Shown in pieces: positions 11,204 through 23,600 of a DNA stretch of 64,000 bases. Position numbers and translations under genes: made by a program. The notes below the pieces were generated by a model that was given only the letters and a program-made list of their open reading frames with translations, did no database searches and had not been told where the DNA came from. Source of the stretch: Zarea fungicola (Eukaryota > Ascomycota > Sordariomycetes > Hypocreales > Cordycipitaceae). How positions within the stretch are numbered: the stretch's first letter is position 1; each line of letters starts with the position of its first letter. The stretch covers positions 124,001-188,000 of the forward strand of contig FWCC01000123.1 in assembly GCA_900169235.1 (NCBI GenBank). The letters are read 5' to 3'.

Positions 11204-11829
11204 GAGTTTGACTTTGAGCAACTGCAGTGTATTTGGCTCTGAGACCTAGGATATAGTAATTTTTAGTGATATTTTGCGTTGCCAAACTAATACTCCCTCG
11301 TGTATCTCATGCTCCAGTAGAGATTACCCGGCAAAGAAATTAGTTTTATAACTTGATGCATGACTCACACTTTCACAGCTGGTTTTTCCGACGAAGATTA
11401 TTTTGACCATTTCATAAAATCGAGTGGGAAAAGGTGAGAAGGGGTGGCTCAGGGAAACATATGAGTCTCGGTTATGACAAATGGCCATTTGAACGCTCTC
11501 CAGCATGGAATTGACCACGTTAATTTCATGGCTCAAGTATAATTTATGGCTGCTAATAAAATGTATGCATTTATACGTCACAAGAAATTTCCACATATTT
11601 TTTCTTTCTTTTATTTTTGTTGCTTTGGCTTTTACGTTATGCACTTCGCCCATCATCGTTCATGCACAAGGCAAGGTGACAACGCGTCCAGTCCACGTGA
11701 CCGTGTCGGCCATTAACGCGCCGCCACTTTTCCTGCTTCGCGTCGCATCACTGGGCAGCTGCTAACCCTTGCCTCTAATTTGCCCATCCGCCTCTTGCTA
11801 CGTTTTCCGCTTCATCATCAGACCTCACG
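11204..11829. other. Intergenic, upstream of SPT16
   Basis: 626 bp between the transporter stop and the SPT16 start. An AT-rich half is followed by a pyrimidine-rich stretch just before the SPT16 ATG. No gene is seen. Confidence 0.5.
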
Positions 11830-14800
11830 ATGGCGGAGATCAAGATCGATAGCAAGCTTTTCCAGGAGCGTATTAATTCCTTTGCGACATCATGGAAAAA
11901 TGATCTGCGAGCCAAGGATGGGGGCCTTTTTCAGGGCGCAACGTCACTGGTTTTGCTGATGGGCAAAGTCGAGGAGATACCCGAATTCCACAAGAACAAC
12001 GCCATGCACGTGTGTAGTACTGATTTCTAGGGCTGATTTAACTCGGCGAATTTTTCAATAGCTAACCTTGACGATAGTTTTGGCTTCTTGGATACGAATT
12101 CCCAACGACATTGATGCTTTTCACGACGGAGACGCTGTACATTCTCACCACCCCCAAAAAAGGTATTTCTCAGCAGGCAGCAGCCCGCCAGGCACAAGCG
12201 CTAACGTTGAGTAGCCAAACATCTCGAGCAGCTCAAAGGCGGCCGGTTTCCGATCGAAGTCTTATCCAAGGGCAAAGATGCCGAAGAGAATGCTAAGCTT
12301 TGGAAGACAGTTACTGATAAAATTAAGGAGTCGGGAGTGAGTAACCACTTTCTGTTTTTGTGGGCGCGTCATCGCTAATCACCTTGCAGAAGAAAGTTGC
12401 GACCATTGCTCGAGATACATCAAAAGGACCTTTCGTTGAGGAGTGGAAGAAGGTCTTTGCTGACGCTTGCAAGGATGTCGAAGAAGTCGATGCCTCTCTA
12501 GCTCTGTCTACGTATGCATTTTCCATCAAGGATGAAAATGAGCTACGTGCCATGCGAACCGCCGCCAAGGCTTGCGTTGCCCTCATGACGCCCTATTTCC
12601 TCGACGAGATGTCAAGCATTCTTGATGCGGAGAAGAAGGTCAAGCACTCTGCACTTGCGGACAAAGTGGACAAAAAGCTAGATGACGACAAATTCTGGAA
12701 AACAGTGCAGCTACCCAACAACACGAAGCTCCCCACGGACCTGGACGCTACCCAGCTTGACTGGATTCTCGGCCCGACCATCCAGAGCGGTGGCAAATTT
12801 GACCTACGGTTCGCCGCCGAATCCAACGACGACAACTTACATGCTGGCATCATTGTCGCCGCCATGGGTCTGCGATACAAGTCGTACTGTTCTTCAATCG
12901 CGCGCACATACCTCGTCGACCCGAATAAATCGCAGGAGAATAACTACAAGCTTCTCTTCCAGATCCACAACGCCGTCATTCAGGAATTGCGTGACGGCGT
13001 CGTTGTCAAGGACGTTTATGCCAAGGCTCTCAGCATCATCAAGAGCAAGAGCCCAGAGATGGAGAAACACTTTCTTAAGAACGTCGGCTGGGGTGTCGGC
13101 CTGGAGAACCGAGACGCCACCCTGGTCCTCAATGCCAAGAACCAGCGCACTCTCAAGGACGGCATGACACTGATTATCAACACCGGATTCCAGGACATCG
13201 ACAACCCTCAGCCTCAAGACAAGAGTAGCAAAACTTACTCTCTTGTGCTAAATGACACTGTTCGTGTCAGAACTGCCGAGCCCATCGTCTTCACTGCCGA
13301 GGCTCCGACCAGCGCCGATGCCAATTCGTTCTTCTTCAAGGATGATGAAGAGGAGCAGCCGGCACCAAAAAAGGAAAAGCGCGACTCCCGTGTCGGTGCC
13401 GTTGCAACTAAAAATATTACAAGCTCACGACTGCGCTCGGAGCGCTCTGCCCAGGTCAATGATGATTCGGAGGCCAAGCGCCGCACGCATCAGAAAGAGC
13501 TTGCTGCCAAGAAACAAAAGGAAGGCCTGGCGCGGTTTGCAGAAGCCACGGCTGACAAGAATGGCGATGAAGTCAAGAAGTTCAAACGCTTTGATTCATA
13601 CAAGCGAGATGACCAATTCCCCCTCCGAGTCAAGAATATGGAAATTGTTGTGGACATTAAAAACAGTACTGTTGTCCTGCCTATTCTAGGCCGACCAGTT
13701 CCTTTTCACATCAACACAATCAAAAATGCCAGCAAGAGCGACGAGAATGACTTTTCATTCCTCCGTGTCAACTTTCTGTCTCCCGGCCAAGGTGTTGGCC
13801 GTAAGGACGATCAGCCATTTGAAGATGCTAATGCACACTTTGTGCGCAGCTTGACATTCCGTTCAACAGATGGTGACCGCTACAGTGAGATTGCAACACA
13901 AATATCCAACCTGAAGCGTGATGCTGTCAAGAAGGAACAAGTGAAGAAGGACATGGAGGATGTTGTGGAGCAGGACAAACTCACAGAAATAAGAAATCGC
14001 CGTCCTGCAGTTCTGGACAATGTTTACATCAGACCAGCGATGGAGGGCAAGCGAGTACCTGGCAAGGTTGAAATCCACCAGAATGGTATTCGCTACCTGT
14101 CGCCTCTTAACGCACAGCACCGCGTGGATATTCTGTTTTCCAACGTCAAGCACCTGTTTTTCCAGCCGTGCCAGCACGAACTGATCGTCATCATTCACAT
14201 TCACCTCAAGGACCCAATTATTGTTGGAAATAAGAAGAAGACCAAGGATGTTCAGTTCTACCGCGAAGCAACCGATATTCAGTTCGATGAGACAGGTAAC
14301 AGGAAGCGAAAGTACCGCTATGGCGACGAGGATGAATTTGAGGCCGAGCAGGAAGAGAGACGCCGTCGCGCGGATCTCGACAGACTGTTCCAGGGCTTTG
14401 CACAAAAGATTGCTGAGGCGGGGCGCAACGAAGGTATCGAGGTCGACATGCCTATCCGAGATTTGGGATTCCACGGTGTACCCTTCAAGAGCAACGTTTT
14501 TATCCAGCCTACAACAGACTGCCTGATTCAGGTGATAGAGCCACCATTCATGGTACTCACAATTGAGGACATTGAAATTGCGCATTTGGAGCGCGTACAG
14601 TTTGGTCTGAAGAACTTTGACATGGTCTTTGTCTTCAAGGACTTCACACGAGCGCCGTACGCCGTCAACACTATCCCCGTCGAGTTTCTCGACCAGGTCA
14701 AAGACTTCCTCGACTCGTCAGATATTGCCTACAGCGAGGGCCCCCTCAACCTGAACTGGCCAACGATTATGAAGACAGTAACTGCCGATACGCATCAGTT

Positions 14801-15104
14801 CTTTGTCGATGGTGGTTGGTCCTTTTTGCAAACTGGCTCAGACGATGAGGACAGCCAGGACGAGTCGGAAGAGGAATCGGCGTTTGAGGTGGACGATGAC
14901 GACCTGGATGCCGCCTCCGAGTCGAGCGAAGATGAATCCGAGTACGGCAGCGACGCTAGCGACGACGATGACGACGGCGATGCGGAGCTTGACAGCGACG
15001 ATGAGGGTGAGGATTGGGATGAGCTGGAGAAGAAGGCCAAGAAGCGCGACCGAGAGAGTGGTCTGGATGACGAGGAACCTGGCAAGAAGAAGCGCAGAAA
15101 GTAA
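11830..15104 (+). CDS. SPT16: FACT complex subunit SPT16 (histone chaperone)
   Basis: Nuclear histone H2A-H2B/H3-H4 chaperone that, with Pob3/SSRP1, opens and rebuilds nucleosomes during transcription and replication. Exons are 11830-12009, 12078-12162, 12215-12336 and 12390-15104, giving 1033 residues, the usual length. The N-terminal aminopeptidase-like domain fills roughly residues 1-440 (FHKNNAMHFWLLGYEFPT crosses the first junction). A dimerisation/middle region with tandem PH folds follows. The tail from about residue 940 is a dense Asp/Glu/Ser stretch, then a basic nuclear signal ending GKKKRRK. The acidic tail is the known histone-binding element. The first three introns are crowded at the 5' end and the last exon is 2.7 kb. 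Confidence 0.97.
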
Positions 15105-15973
15105 AAGGGGGAGGCACCTGCGCTGCGCGAGAAGAATTGCCGTTGAAAAACACCGTGTAAAATGTGTGCATTATCAGTGCGAAGCGAGCAGGAATCGGAT
15201 TCAAATGGTTCCAATGCTTCATTGTTTTGAATTTCTTTTCCAGTTGCTTTTTATCAAACTTCCTTTTTCAAAGACGTTTCTACACTTTCTGTCTTTTGTT
15301 GCTTCTATCTTGAAATACTTGGAACTGGATTGGTTAGGGGGGAAATCAATTTAATTACAAAGCCATGATACATGCGCCGGTATATGAACATGTGACATTG
15401 GCATAGAGGCCTAAAGTGATGATTATATCGGACAGCCTCAATGTATTAATTTTCAACAGAATTCATTGCTACATAAACGAGAGAAAAACAAAAACAACTC
15501 ATCTCTATAAACAAACAGCGCAGATAAAACTCAAACTCAAACTAGAAAGAAGGTACAACCAACCATCGGCATGTTACCCAGTGGCCAATCATTTTTCCCG
15601 CGTTTAATTTCTTCTTCTTTGCAAAGGAGGTAAAAGTGAGAAGACGGCCTACAAGTACTTCTCTCCATCTTTTTCTACTGTGAAACGGAAAAACATTCCG
15701 AGTGTTCATTCTCTCTCATTTCGTCGCAAATCAAACAGTTCGCAGGTAAACTAGTAATAATAATAAAGAATGATGGGTAATCGTACAAGACAAGGGCGGG
15801 GGGAAACAATATGGAAAGAGTAAAGCAAGGTTTTGTGAGCCCCAATGCGATAGAATGTGCGATCTTATGCTAGTCAGGAACAGTCCGAACTAGGGGACCG
15901 TTGATATTTTTCGTATTTTTCATTTTCATTTTTTGCAGCGGGCAAAGTTGACACCTTTCATTGTACGTGTCGC
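15105..15973. other. Intergenic between convergent SPT16 and CDC50
   Basis: About 870 bp holding the two 3' untranslated regions. AT-rich, with poly-A-like stretches on both strands. No gene is seen. Confidence 0.5.
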
Positions 15974-17574
15974 TTAGGCCTCGCCGGGACGCGCCTCGCG
16001 GCCAGATGCCACAGCGGTGGAAGGACCGGTGGTGGCCTTGGCAGCCGGCGTGTTGTTCCACGACAGGTAGGTATGATCACCGAGCTTTCTGGGCTTGATG
16101 AGATGCGTGGCGGTGAAGACGGCACCGAGCAGAATGCAGACACCTCCGACGACAATGTACGCAATGCCGAGGAAGGGGTTGCGACCACCCATGACTGTGC
16201 GGGTGGTGATGAGCACCGACTTGGTACCGCCGTATTCGGTAACGGGGAAGTCTAAATCGAGAATTAGCCCAAGAATACTCCAAATGCTTAAGGTTTGGTT
16301 TGGAGGAAACTTACAATTACGGATGCTGATTTCATATGTGCCCTTGGCCATGGGATCAACGTCGTTGCGCTGATACAGCTTGCTAAAGTCGGGCAGAGAA
16401 GCAGTGCGCATCCAGACCTGGAACGCCTCCCAGGTCCTCAGGTCGGGCGGGCCGTCATCGGCCGTATAACCATTAGGATAGCGCTGGTGCCAGTTTGGTG
16501 GTGGTATAACATCCTGGTACGTGTACTTGGTGGTTGAGTACAGGTCCTTGTCGGTGTTCCAAGCAATGTTTGTTTTATTGTTCATCGTGTACTCCTTCGG
16601 CTCGGGGTTGGTGCCGGGAGGGTTCATCCAGTTTGGGCTGCTAAAGGTGTCGTTGAACATGGAGTTGGCAATGAGGCCACAAGGGAAAATGGGCTTGTGC
16701 GCGGCTTTGTCGACCTTCAGCGGGGTGCACTTGGAGCCGTCAATGTCTGAGTAGGAGCGTTTCTCGCCGTTGAGCTGCTGGGGGTCAAACGAGTCGACGT
16801 AGCGGCGGTGGTTCTGGTAGAAGTTGGTGAGGTGGTAGTAAAAGAGCACAGGCGGCTTCATCTCATTTGGAATAGTGAATCGTAGGTGGCAGAACTCTGT
16901 CGCGACGGAAACACCCGGAGCGAGGTCCACGGTCAAATTCTCCTTCCTCCACTGAGGCTGGACGTCGTTGATGCTGCCGTTCTTGAAGGACAGCTGGACA
17001 CTATTGGCCGGCATGTCTGTGAATGTGTCGGTCGCATCGCTGCAGTGTGTATAGTTGATTTTGATCTCTTGGACCTATTGAGAAAACCAGGGTTAGCAAG
17101 TTGACATTTAGGCTTGGGCTTCGAAGCTGGTCCGGCGCATCCGTACTAGAGAGTTGGCGTAGAGGAGGAGGCCGCCGATGGGAGCAAAAACGATGCCGAT
17201 GGCAAAAAAAAGCGGCAAAACCGTCTTCGGTGTTAGAATTGGTCTGCGATGGAAAAGATATTAGCAAATTGTGTCGACGAGGCATCGCAAACAAGGCGCA
17301 TCCGTTTGGCGCAAGTGTGGGAGGTGGAATTGGGGAAACAACATACTGCCATGCCTTGAGTCGCTGTTGACGAAATGCGGTATCTAAGGCGGAAAATGTC
17401 AGCCAAGTGAGGCAATATAATATGTCGACATCGTGACGCGACCGTCGGGGGTGTTGAGCATGGTAACTGACTTGCTGGGCGGCGGCTCTTCTTCTTTTCT
17501 GGGCCATTTGGGGCGTTGGAGTCGTGAGAGTCCCTTGAGTCGGTTTGGCCGACATCGCGCGGGGAGTCGGACAT
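15974..17574 (-). CDS. CDC50: CDC50/LEM3 family P4-ATPase (lipid flippase) beta subunit
   Basis: Partner needed for ER exit and activity of phospholipid flippases. Five exons (17574-17472, 17383-17347, 17243-17147, 17074-16315, 16251-15974) give 424 residues. Joins restore [33 protein letters not shown] and [15 protein letters not shown], all family hallmarks. One helix near residues 55-80 and one near the C-terminus ([17 protein letters not shown]) bracket a large lumenal domain with several Asn-x-Ser/Thr sites and paired cysteines. The second exon is only 37 nt. The ATG at 17574 was chosen; the upstream in-frame codon at 17601 is TTG. The N-terminus is cytosolic and Ser/Asp/Lys-rich. Confidence 0.95.
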
Positions 17575-18253
17575 TGTCGAGGGAATCGACGGGATGCGCA
17601 ATAGATTTTATTTCTCTTTCGATCGATTCGAGTGAGATGATGCGGTGAATAGGCGACGGAGGATGCGGGTTGGAAAGCCTCGAGACAAGGCGTTTGTTTG
17701 TAGGGAATTCGTATTCCAAGGGGGGCTGAGCTGGCGCAGCGTGGCGTGGACGCCGGTTACGAGTGGGTGGGTTAACAATTAGCAAGCATCTGCAACAGTC
17801 TGTGGCGGTGATGAGTGGTGGCGGTGCACTTACCCTGGACTCGACTATGGAGAAAGGTTACTGTGAAAGAACTCCTTTAAGTATCACTGTCTCCATGAAA
17901 TTTTATATCTAATATATATAATGCATATTTTTCAGGTTCAAAAGTATTAGCCGTCTGCTGATGAGTGCGTTGTATTCCACCAAGCTGCGGATGTTGCAGC
18001 TGGTACGCGATAGCTTCATCTTCGGTGTTGAACCACAGCCAGTATCAGAGTGAAATTTTTGACAAAGACCGTTTGACCAATCGGGAGATATTCCGATAAC
18101 TCTCTGTGAGTAGACTTGAACAAAACCAATCTACCACCAGCATGATCCAGTTACGTCATATCCGCATTGCATCTTGTAAAATGTTTCATGTTCAATAGTA
18201 TTTTAGAATAGGCTTTAAAAAATGGATATCACTGGCTTAGAAATTTCTACACG
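17575..18253. other. Intergenic, CDC50 upstream region and DUR3 3' side
   Basis: 679 bp between two genes on the minus strand. The CDC50-proximal half is GC-rich and the other half AT-rich. No gene is supported. Confidence 0.5.
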
Positions 18254-20626
18254 TCAAGTATTAAGGACGCTCACAGGCGCCTTCTCAGTTGGCGTCGCAT
18301 CGCCAGAGGTTGGACTGGATTTCTCTCCCGAAACTGCTTCCGTAACTGGCATCTCCTGTCGCTTGCTCGTAGTATCCCGCCAAATTGAGGTAAACGTGTG
18401 TGCCAGCGTCTTGCGGCCTTCATATATGGGAAACAGTCCAACGCCGATAAAGGAGAAGAAGATCCAAATGATGCCTACCGTGACCCAGCCGGTAAAGAAC
18501 TTTTTGCTAAAGATGTAACCAGTGCCGTACAAGGGCATTGGCCATAACACAAGGAAAGCAACCGTCTAGAGAGTTGATTAGGGTCAGTATTGCACTCAAT
18601 CTCGTTTGCCACAGCAAAATAATTATTTGTCTCACTCACCAGAACGGCCGTCATTGTTCTACTTATTTTACCCGCCCGGGCTAGTTTCGTCTGCTCCTCT
18701 TCAAACTGTCGCGTAGCTTCGGCAGTGGTTTCCGGAACAATCACAACCGTCTCAACATCTGAGCCGCCGAGAATGTTTTCGCTGCTGTCGTCACCTCTGC
18801 TAATGGCCATCATGGACTTCCAGTCATACTTTTGTAGGCCAAAGATCAAGGTGAATATGGGAATGGTGACAAGGGGCGAAAGAAGCGCGACAACATTGCC
18901 GGCCAGCATTGGGTTGTTGGATCCCGTGCATGTCACTGTCAAAGCACCGCATTCCCTATGCGCAGTAACAAGCCACGCGGTGAGAGACGCCGCGAGGCCG
19001 AGGATTGGAGACAGCGTCGCCGCCCACTTGTTCTGTCCCGACCACGTGAGGGTCAGCGCCGCGGGGATCACGGCTGACGAGATGATGACTCCCATCATGA
19101 CGTAAAGGTATCCCATGGAGATGCCCGCATACCACAGCCCGACTGAGAAGGAGGCGATGAAGATGGCGTAGGCAATGACGATGGCATGACTGATCCAGAT
19201 GAGGCGCTGGCCGCTGGCCTTGGGATTGAAGTATGTTCTGTACAGATCATAGGTGCAGATGGAGCTGACGGCGATGAGCTCACTAGACGTCGCCGAGGTG
19301 ACGGCCATGAAGACAATCACGAGCGTGGCGGCCGCACCGCCCTTGCCCATCAGCGCGACTGCTGCGTAGGGAAGCACGAGACCGGCACTGACATCGGCAT
19401 CGGGCATGCGATTGGGGAATGTGGGGAAGACGGGGTTGCTTTCGAGAGCGAGGGCCGCCAGACCCAACGTGGTGGCCGTGAGCCATGGGATGGCGAACCA
19501 TGCCATGCCTCCAAGCACGTAACCTGGGAGGGCCTGGAGGGGAGAGGCTGCAATAGCTTTGTTATAATAGCCATTGTCGAGGAAGACTGTACCGAAGTTG
19601 CCGACGCTGTTGCAAAGAAAAGGGAGAAAGGGTAAGTAACTGAGCCTTGCGGTGAGGATGCAATTACGAGCCAACTTACATGTTGATGACGAAGAAAATG
19701 GCACCTTCGCGGGATTGCATAGTGAGATAGCTGCCCCCGTGGTTGCCAGCGACAGGATGAGCCGCAGATGCCTTGACAAGCAAGTCGTAGACTGCAGAAG
19801 GCGAGCCGAGGTGATCAGATGTCGCATATGTCGTGAGCGCAAAGATGATGATGATGATGAGCAGGATAAAGGTATGAATCCAATCGGTCAGAATGGTAGC
19901 CTTTAAACCACCGACGAGCGTATAGCAAACGACGCCAAGAGGCAACAGGTAGACTATAGACGCGTTAACCAGCTGCAACTCGGTCTACTAATGCTAGGTG
20001 TGATTTGACGAAAAGAAAGATAAGGAAGCTTACTGGCAGCGATGGTGTCCATGCCCGTCAGCGCAGAGACTGTGGCGGAGCCACCGACAATCAACATCAA
20101 GGAGACCAATATATTCGTCATTAACCCAAACACAGTGAAGACAATATGGGTGGCCGTGCCATATCGCGCTTTTATGACTTCAAGAAAGGTATGTGCGTTG
20201 GGTGCCCTGCGCTTTAGCTCAATGGCGAGCGTCGCAAAAAGAAGAATCTGGACCGTCGCGCCGGATGCGTACCAGAAGGGCCCCGAGACACCGTAGCGAT
20301 AGCACACGGCTGTGCTCTGGAGGAGCGTCGCCGCCCAGGTCCAGGAGGAGACGACAGCGGATCCGACGAGTCCCGACTTGACGGTGCGACCTGCGGTGTT
20401 GAACATTTCGGAAGTCTGCCGCTCACGATTGTAGCGGCGCAGGATGAAGGTGACAAGGATCATGCCTACACATGACGGTTTGTCAGTCACTTTGCTTCTA
20501 GGGTCCCAGAGCTTACACAATCACAGTTGAGATGGAGGGGAAATAAGAATTACCAAGTGCAAAGCCAAGTCCTAGGCCTATGACCACTCCATAGCCAGTG
20601 CCTTGGCTGAGGGCTGGCTTGACCAT
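18254..20626 (-). CDS. DUR3: Urea active transporter, DUR3 type (sodium:solute symporter superfamily)
   Basis: High-affinity proton/urea (and probably polyamine) symporter of the plasma membrane. Exons are 20626-20554, 20465-20034, 19953-19680, 19606-18640 and 18565-18254 (685 residues). Junctions give [32 protein letters not shown] and [13 protein letters not shown] in frame. Some 13-15 hydrophobic segments are visible. [17 protein letters not shown] and [12 protein letters not shown] are characteristic of fungal urea permeases. The C-terminal tail is hydrophilic and rich in Ser/Thr/Glu. Two GATA-type motifs lie upstream, in keeping with nitrogen repression of this family. Confidence 0.95.
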
Positions 20627-23600
20627 CTTGAGAGATGAAGGTGTGTATGTGAGAAGACTGTGAGAAAGACTGAGAGGGTGCGGCTTGCTGAATGAGACAA
20701 AAGTTTATTATTTGTGAAATCTAACAGCATACACTAGTAACATAAGGGGGTCATGTTGTCTATATAGTTTGACCGGACTGTCTCACTCCGGGTTGTAGCT
20801 GAAGACAAATAGTTGACTAGAACTATGTCTCGTAGATATGTAGCAAATTAGAATGCTTCAGCTAGGTAAAAAAAAAAGCCCATGATAAGAAGATAAAGAG
20901 CGACTTCGGAACCGGTTGAAATCCTCGACTTGTTATTTGCCGTACATATGTTCCTTGGCGGAGCTGACTTTGGTTTCTGCCGGGGGCGCAACGCTTGCAT
21001 TCACGTTGACCAGGGGAAGACGTACTGGCCAACCATGGCCCGGGGCACTTATCAATAGACTACTCCGTACATGTGAAGAAATTCCTATCAAGGCTGGGGT
21101 AAATATGGAACCTCTGATACATAGCCTTTTCACTACAGGGCTGGGAGGTTGAGGGTCTGCGTGATATAATCAACTAAAGGGGGAGCATGGTAAGTGATAA
21201 GGGAGGACGCTTACAGCTTCAGCAGCGATAAAAATATTACCTTCAATTTGAAGGAACCAATGATATTTGAGTACGTGTATTGACATATCTAATCTACAAC
21301 CATACGGAGCATCCTTTAAGTTTATTAGCCTGGGGTAGATAAGAGTTGGGATCGGCAAAAATCGGTTGCGGACTGTGGATCCGACATTGGCTGGTATACT
21401 TCCGCGGGGAGAGCAGTTTCGGGATAAATTTCGCATCTAAAAGGATTATTAGTTAATTGATGGTCTTTAAACTGCCAGAAATGTTTTTTTTTTAAAAGAT
21501 TATTCTTATGTTTTAATGCCATCTTTTTTATATAAACAGCATCTGACACCCGTTGTCCTAGCCTAGGCGCCTAGAATTTATAGATTGACTTGTGGTTCGC
21601 GGATTGCCGGCAAGCCACAGTTTGGATTGCTAGCCTCTTTCCAATGTGTACGAATAGCCCGCTCGCCATGTTTAATGTACGATTACGAGGATTTAAGATA
21701 AGGAGCTGAATAATCCAGGATATCGATATGTTTCTTGTAGGTGTTCATAAAGATGACAAAGCCATCGTTGAAGGAGCCTTAATCTGTACCCCATTCTGGT
21801 CTGAAATGACTCTATGCTATCTGCTATATGACGGCGACGTTTTTCTCACCAGCATTAATACAAAAACACAACCAAAAAAACTGAATTTGCAAATTAAATA
21901 CTGAACCTTGACTGCCCGCCTTCAGTATCTTACTCCATCTGGTCATGCTCATCTGTCAAGAGTAGCACGTGGCAACTCTTCTGATTCATTTTTTTGGCGG
22001 TTACCTGTCGCTACAGAGTGAGTATTCGAAAAACCAAATATGATACCCCTCTCAAATAGCGCATGGCGCGCGCAACTACCATGCAAGAGTAAAGCGTTGA
22101 AAAATAAATGCGAACAAGAGAGGAGCCCCCGTCGGTCGCGTCTAGAGCGCGTAGTCAATGCACCACAAGGGGAAAAGGCAAGCTACAAGCGAGGAAGAAA
22201 ATGTATTGGGGTTTAATCGCATCTGGACAGTAAAACATATATGCATCGCAGGCCAAAGACGCCTTGTAGCCTTATCATAGCTCCCATACTGGAAAGTCCC
22301 GGCACACAGTCAGGAGCAAATAGCCCATATTAAAGAAATGCCAGGAAAGTATACGCTTTCCAGCCTCGTTTACTTGTTTTGACAATCAAAGCAGTCAAGA
22401 AAGAACGAAACCTGCCATTACGCGCAAAATGTGACAAGTTTGAATACTCGAAGAAGGCAGAGCAGCAGGTGCCAGACTCACACTGGCCTGACTGGATCAT
22501 TTTGAGAGAGAAAATAAATAAATAAACAAGACAGTGCCTCTCCACCTGTTTAAATCACGAGTAATTCAAAGTCACGTAATGCTAAAATCCTGCAGAAGTT
22601 ACGTGATTTGAAACTGGGAAGAGATGAGAAAAAAGGCATTAATAATTTGCTCGAGCTCTGTGTGGATGATGACTCAAAGCAGATTGGTGAGGCTGTGGAT
22701 AGCATGCAGTACGCGCGCGAGGTTTTAGTTTTGACTTTTATAACCACAAACTTGAGAAATTTACAGTATATGCCCAAATTATTGTGAATGATACTGACAG
22801 TGGTGGGGAAAAAAAGGAAGGTCGCGATGGCACCAAGCGACAGCTGGTACTCAATCGAGTACTGCCCTGGGCTACTAGGCAACTAGGCAAACCAAACCGA
22901 AACGTGCGAGGATCTCTTGCCGAATACGTATTGCCGCGGAATTGAGAATATTGGCAGTGGCCACAACGGAATGAGCTGTAAAGTGAATAAATACAATGGT
23001 CTTGTTTAGTGTCCGGCGATTGAGCGGACGTGGATGTGACGCACATAGCCCAGTGTGTGATATGGAGATGTTGTAATGATGCTGGATTGACCCTGACCAA
23101 AAGGATGGAAATTGACGTGGATAACAAAATACAGTAAAATTTAAAGTGCAAGTGTAGTATTTTTGTTCTCGCCGTTACCTATCTCGCGTCTTAAACGAGA
23201 CTGCTCTCCGCTGGCCATTCTTGTGTACTATGAATGAAGCCATTCCGACTCAAGTCTACACGTACCGCCGGCTGGCATGGCATCAACATTGTAAAAACAA
23301 GTTTGGGTGATATGCCGCTTGACATTCCACTGGCGGGGAGTTCTACCATTTAGACCACCGTCGCAGCTCGGGATTTAGGGCATCTAGACTAGACATCTCA
23401 TATAGCAACATTAACATGTCTTGAAGGCGAGGCTGTCTGACTGTCTAATTCTTCCTGCTTTATTATACTTCTAGTTTATCGCAATAATGGCTGGGCCCTT
23501 TTCCGGTTTCGCCCACGCTCTTTTCTCTCCCATTATCACTTTCGTCAGCCCTGCCAGGCGCTGACCAAGAATGAGGGATAAACTGCTACTGGTAAGGTAC

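Noticed and set aside
13863..14585. 240-codon open frame opposite SPT16
   Set aside because: Lies fully inside a conserved SPT16 exon and has no domain.
22550..23151. Two overlapping minus-strand frames of 110 and 137 codons
   Set aside because: Start residues look hydrophobic but no plausible signal peptide with a coherent mature protein follows, and no splice chain extends them.
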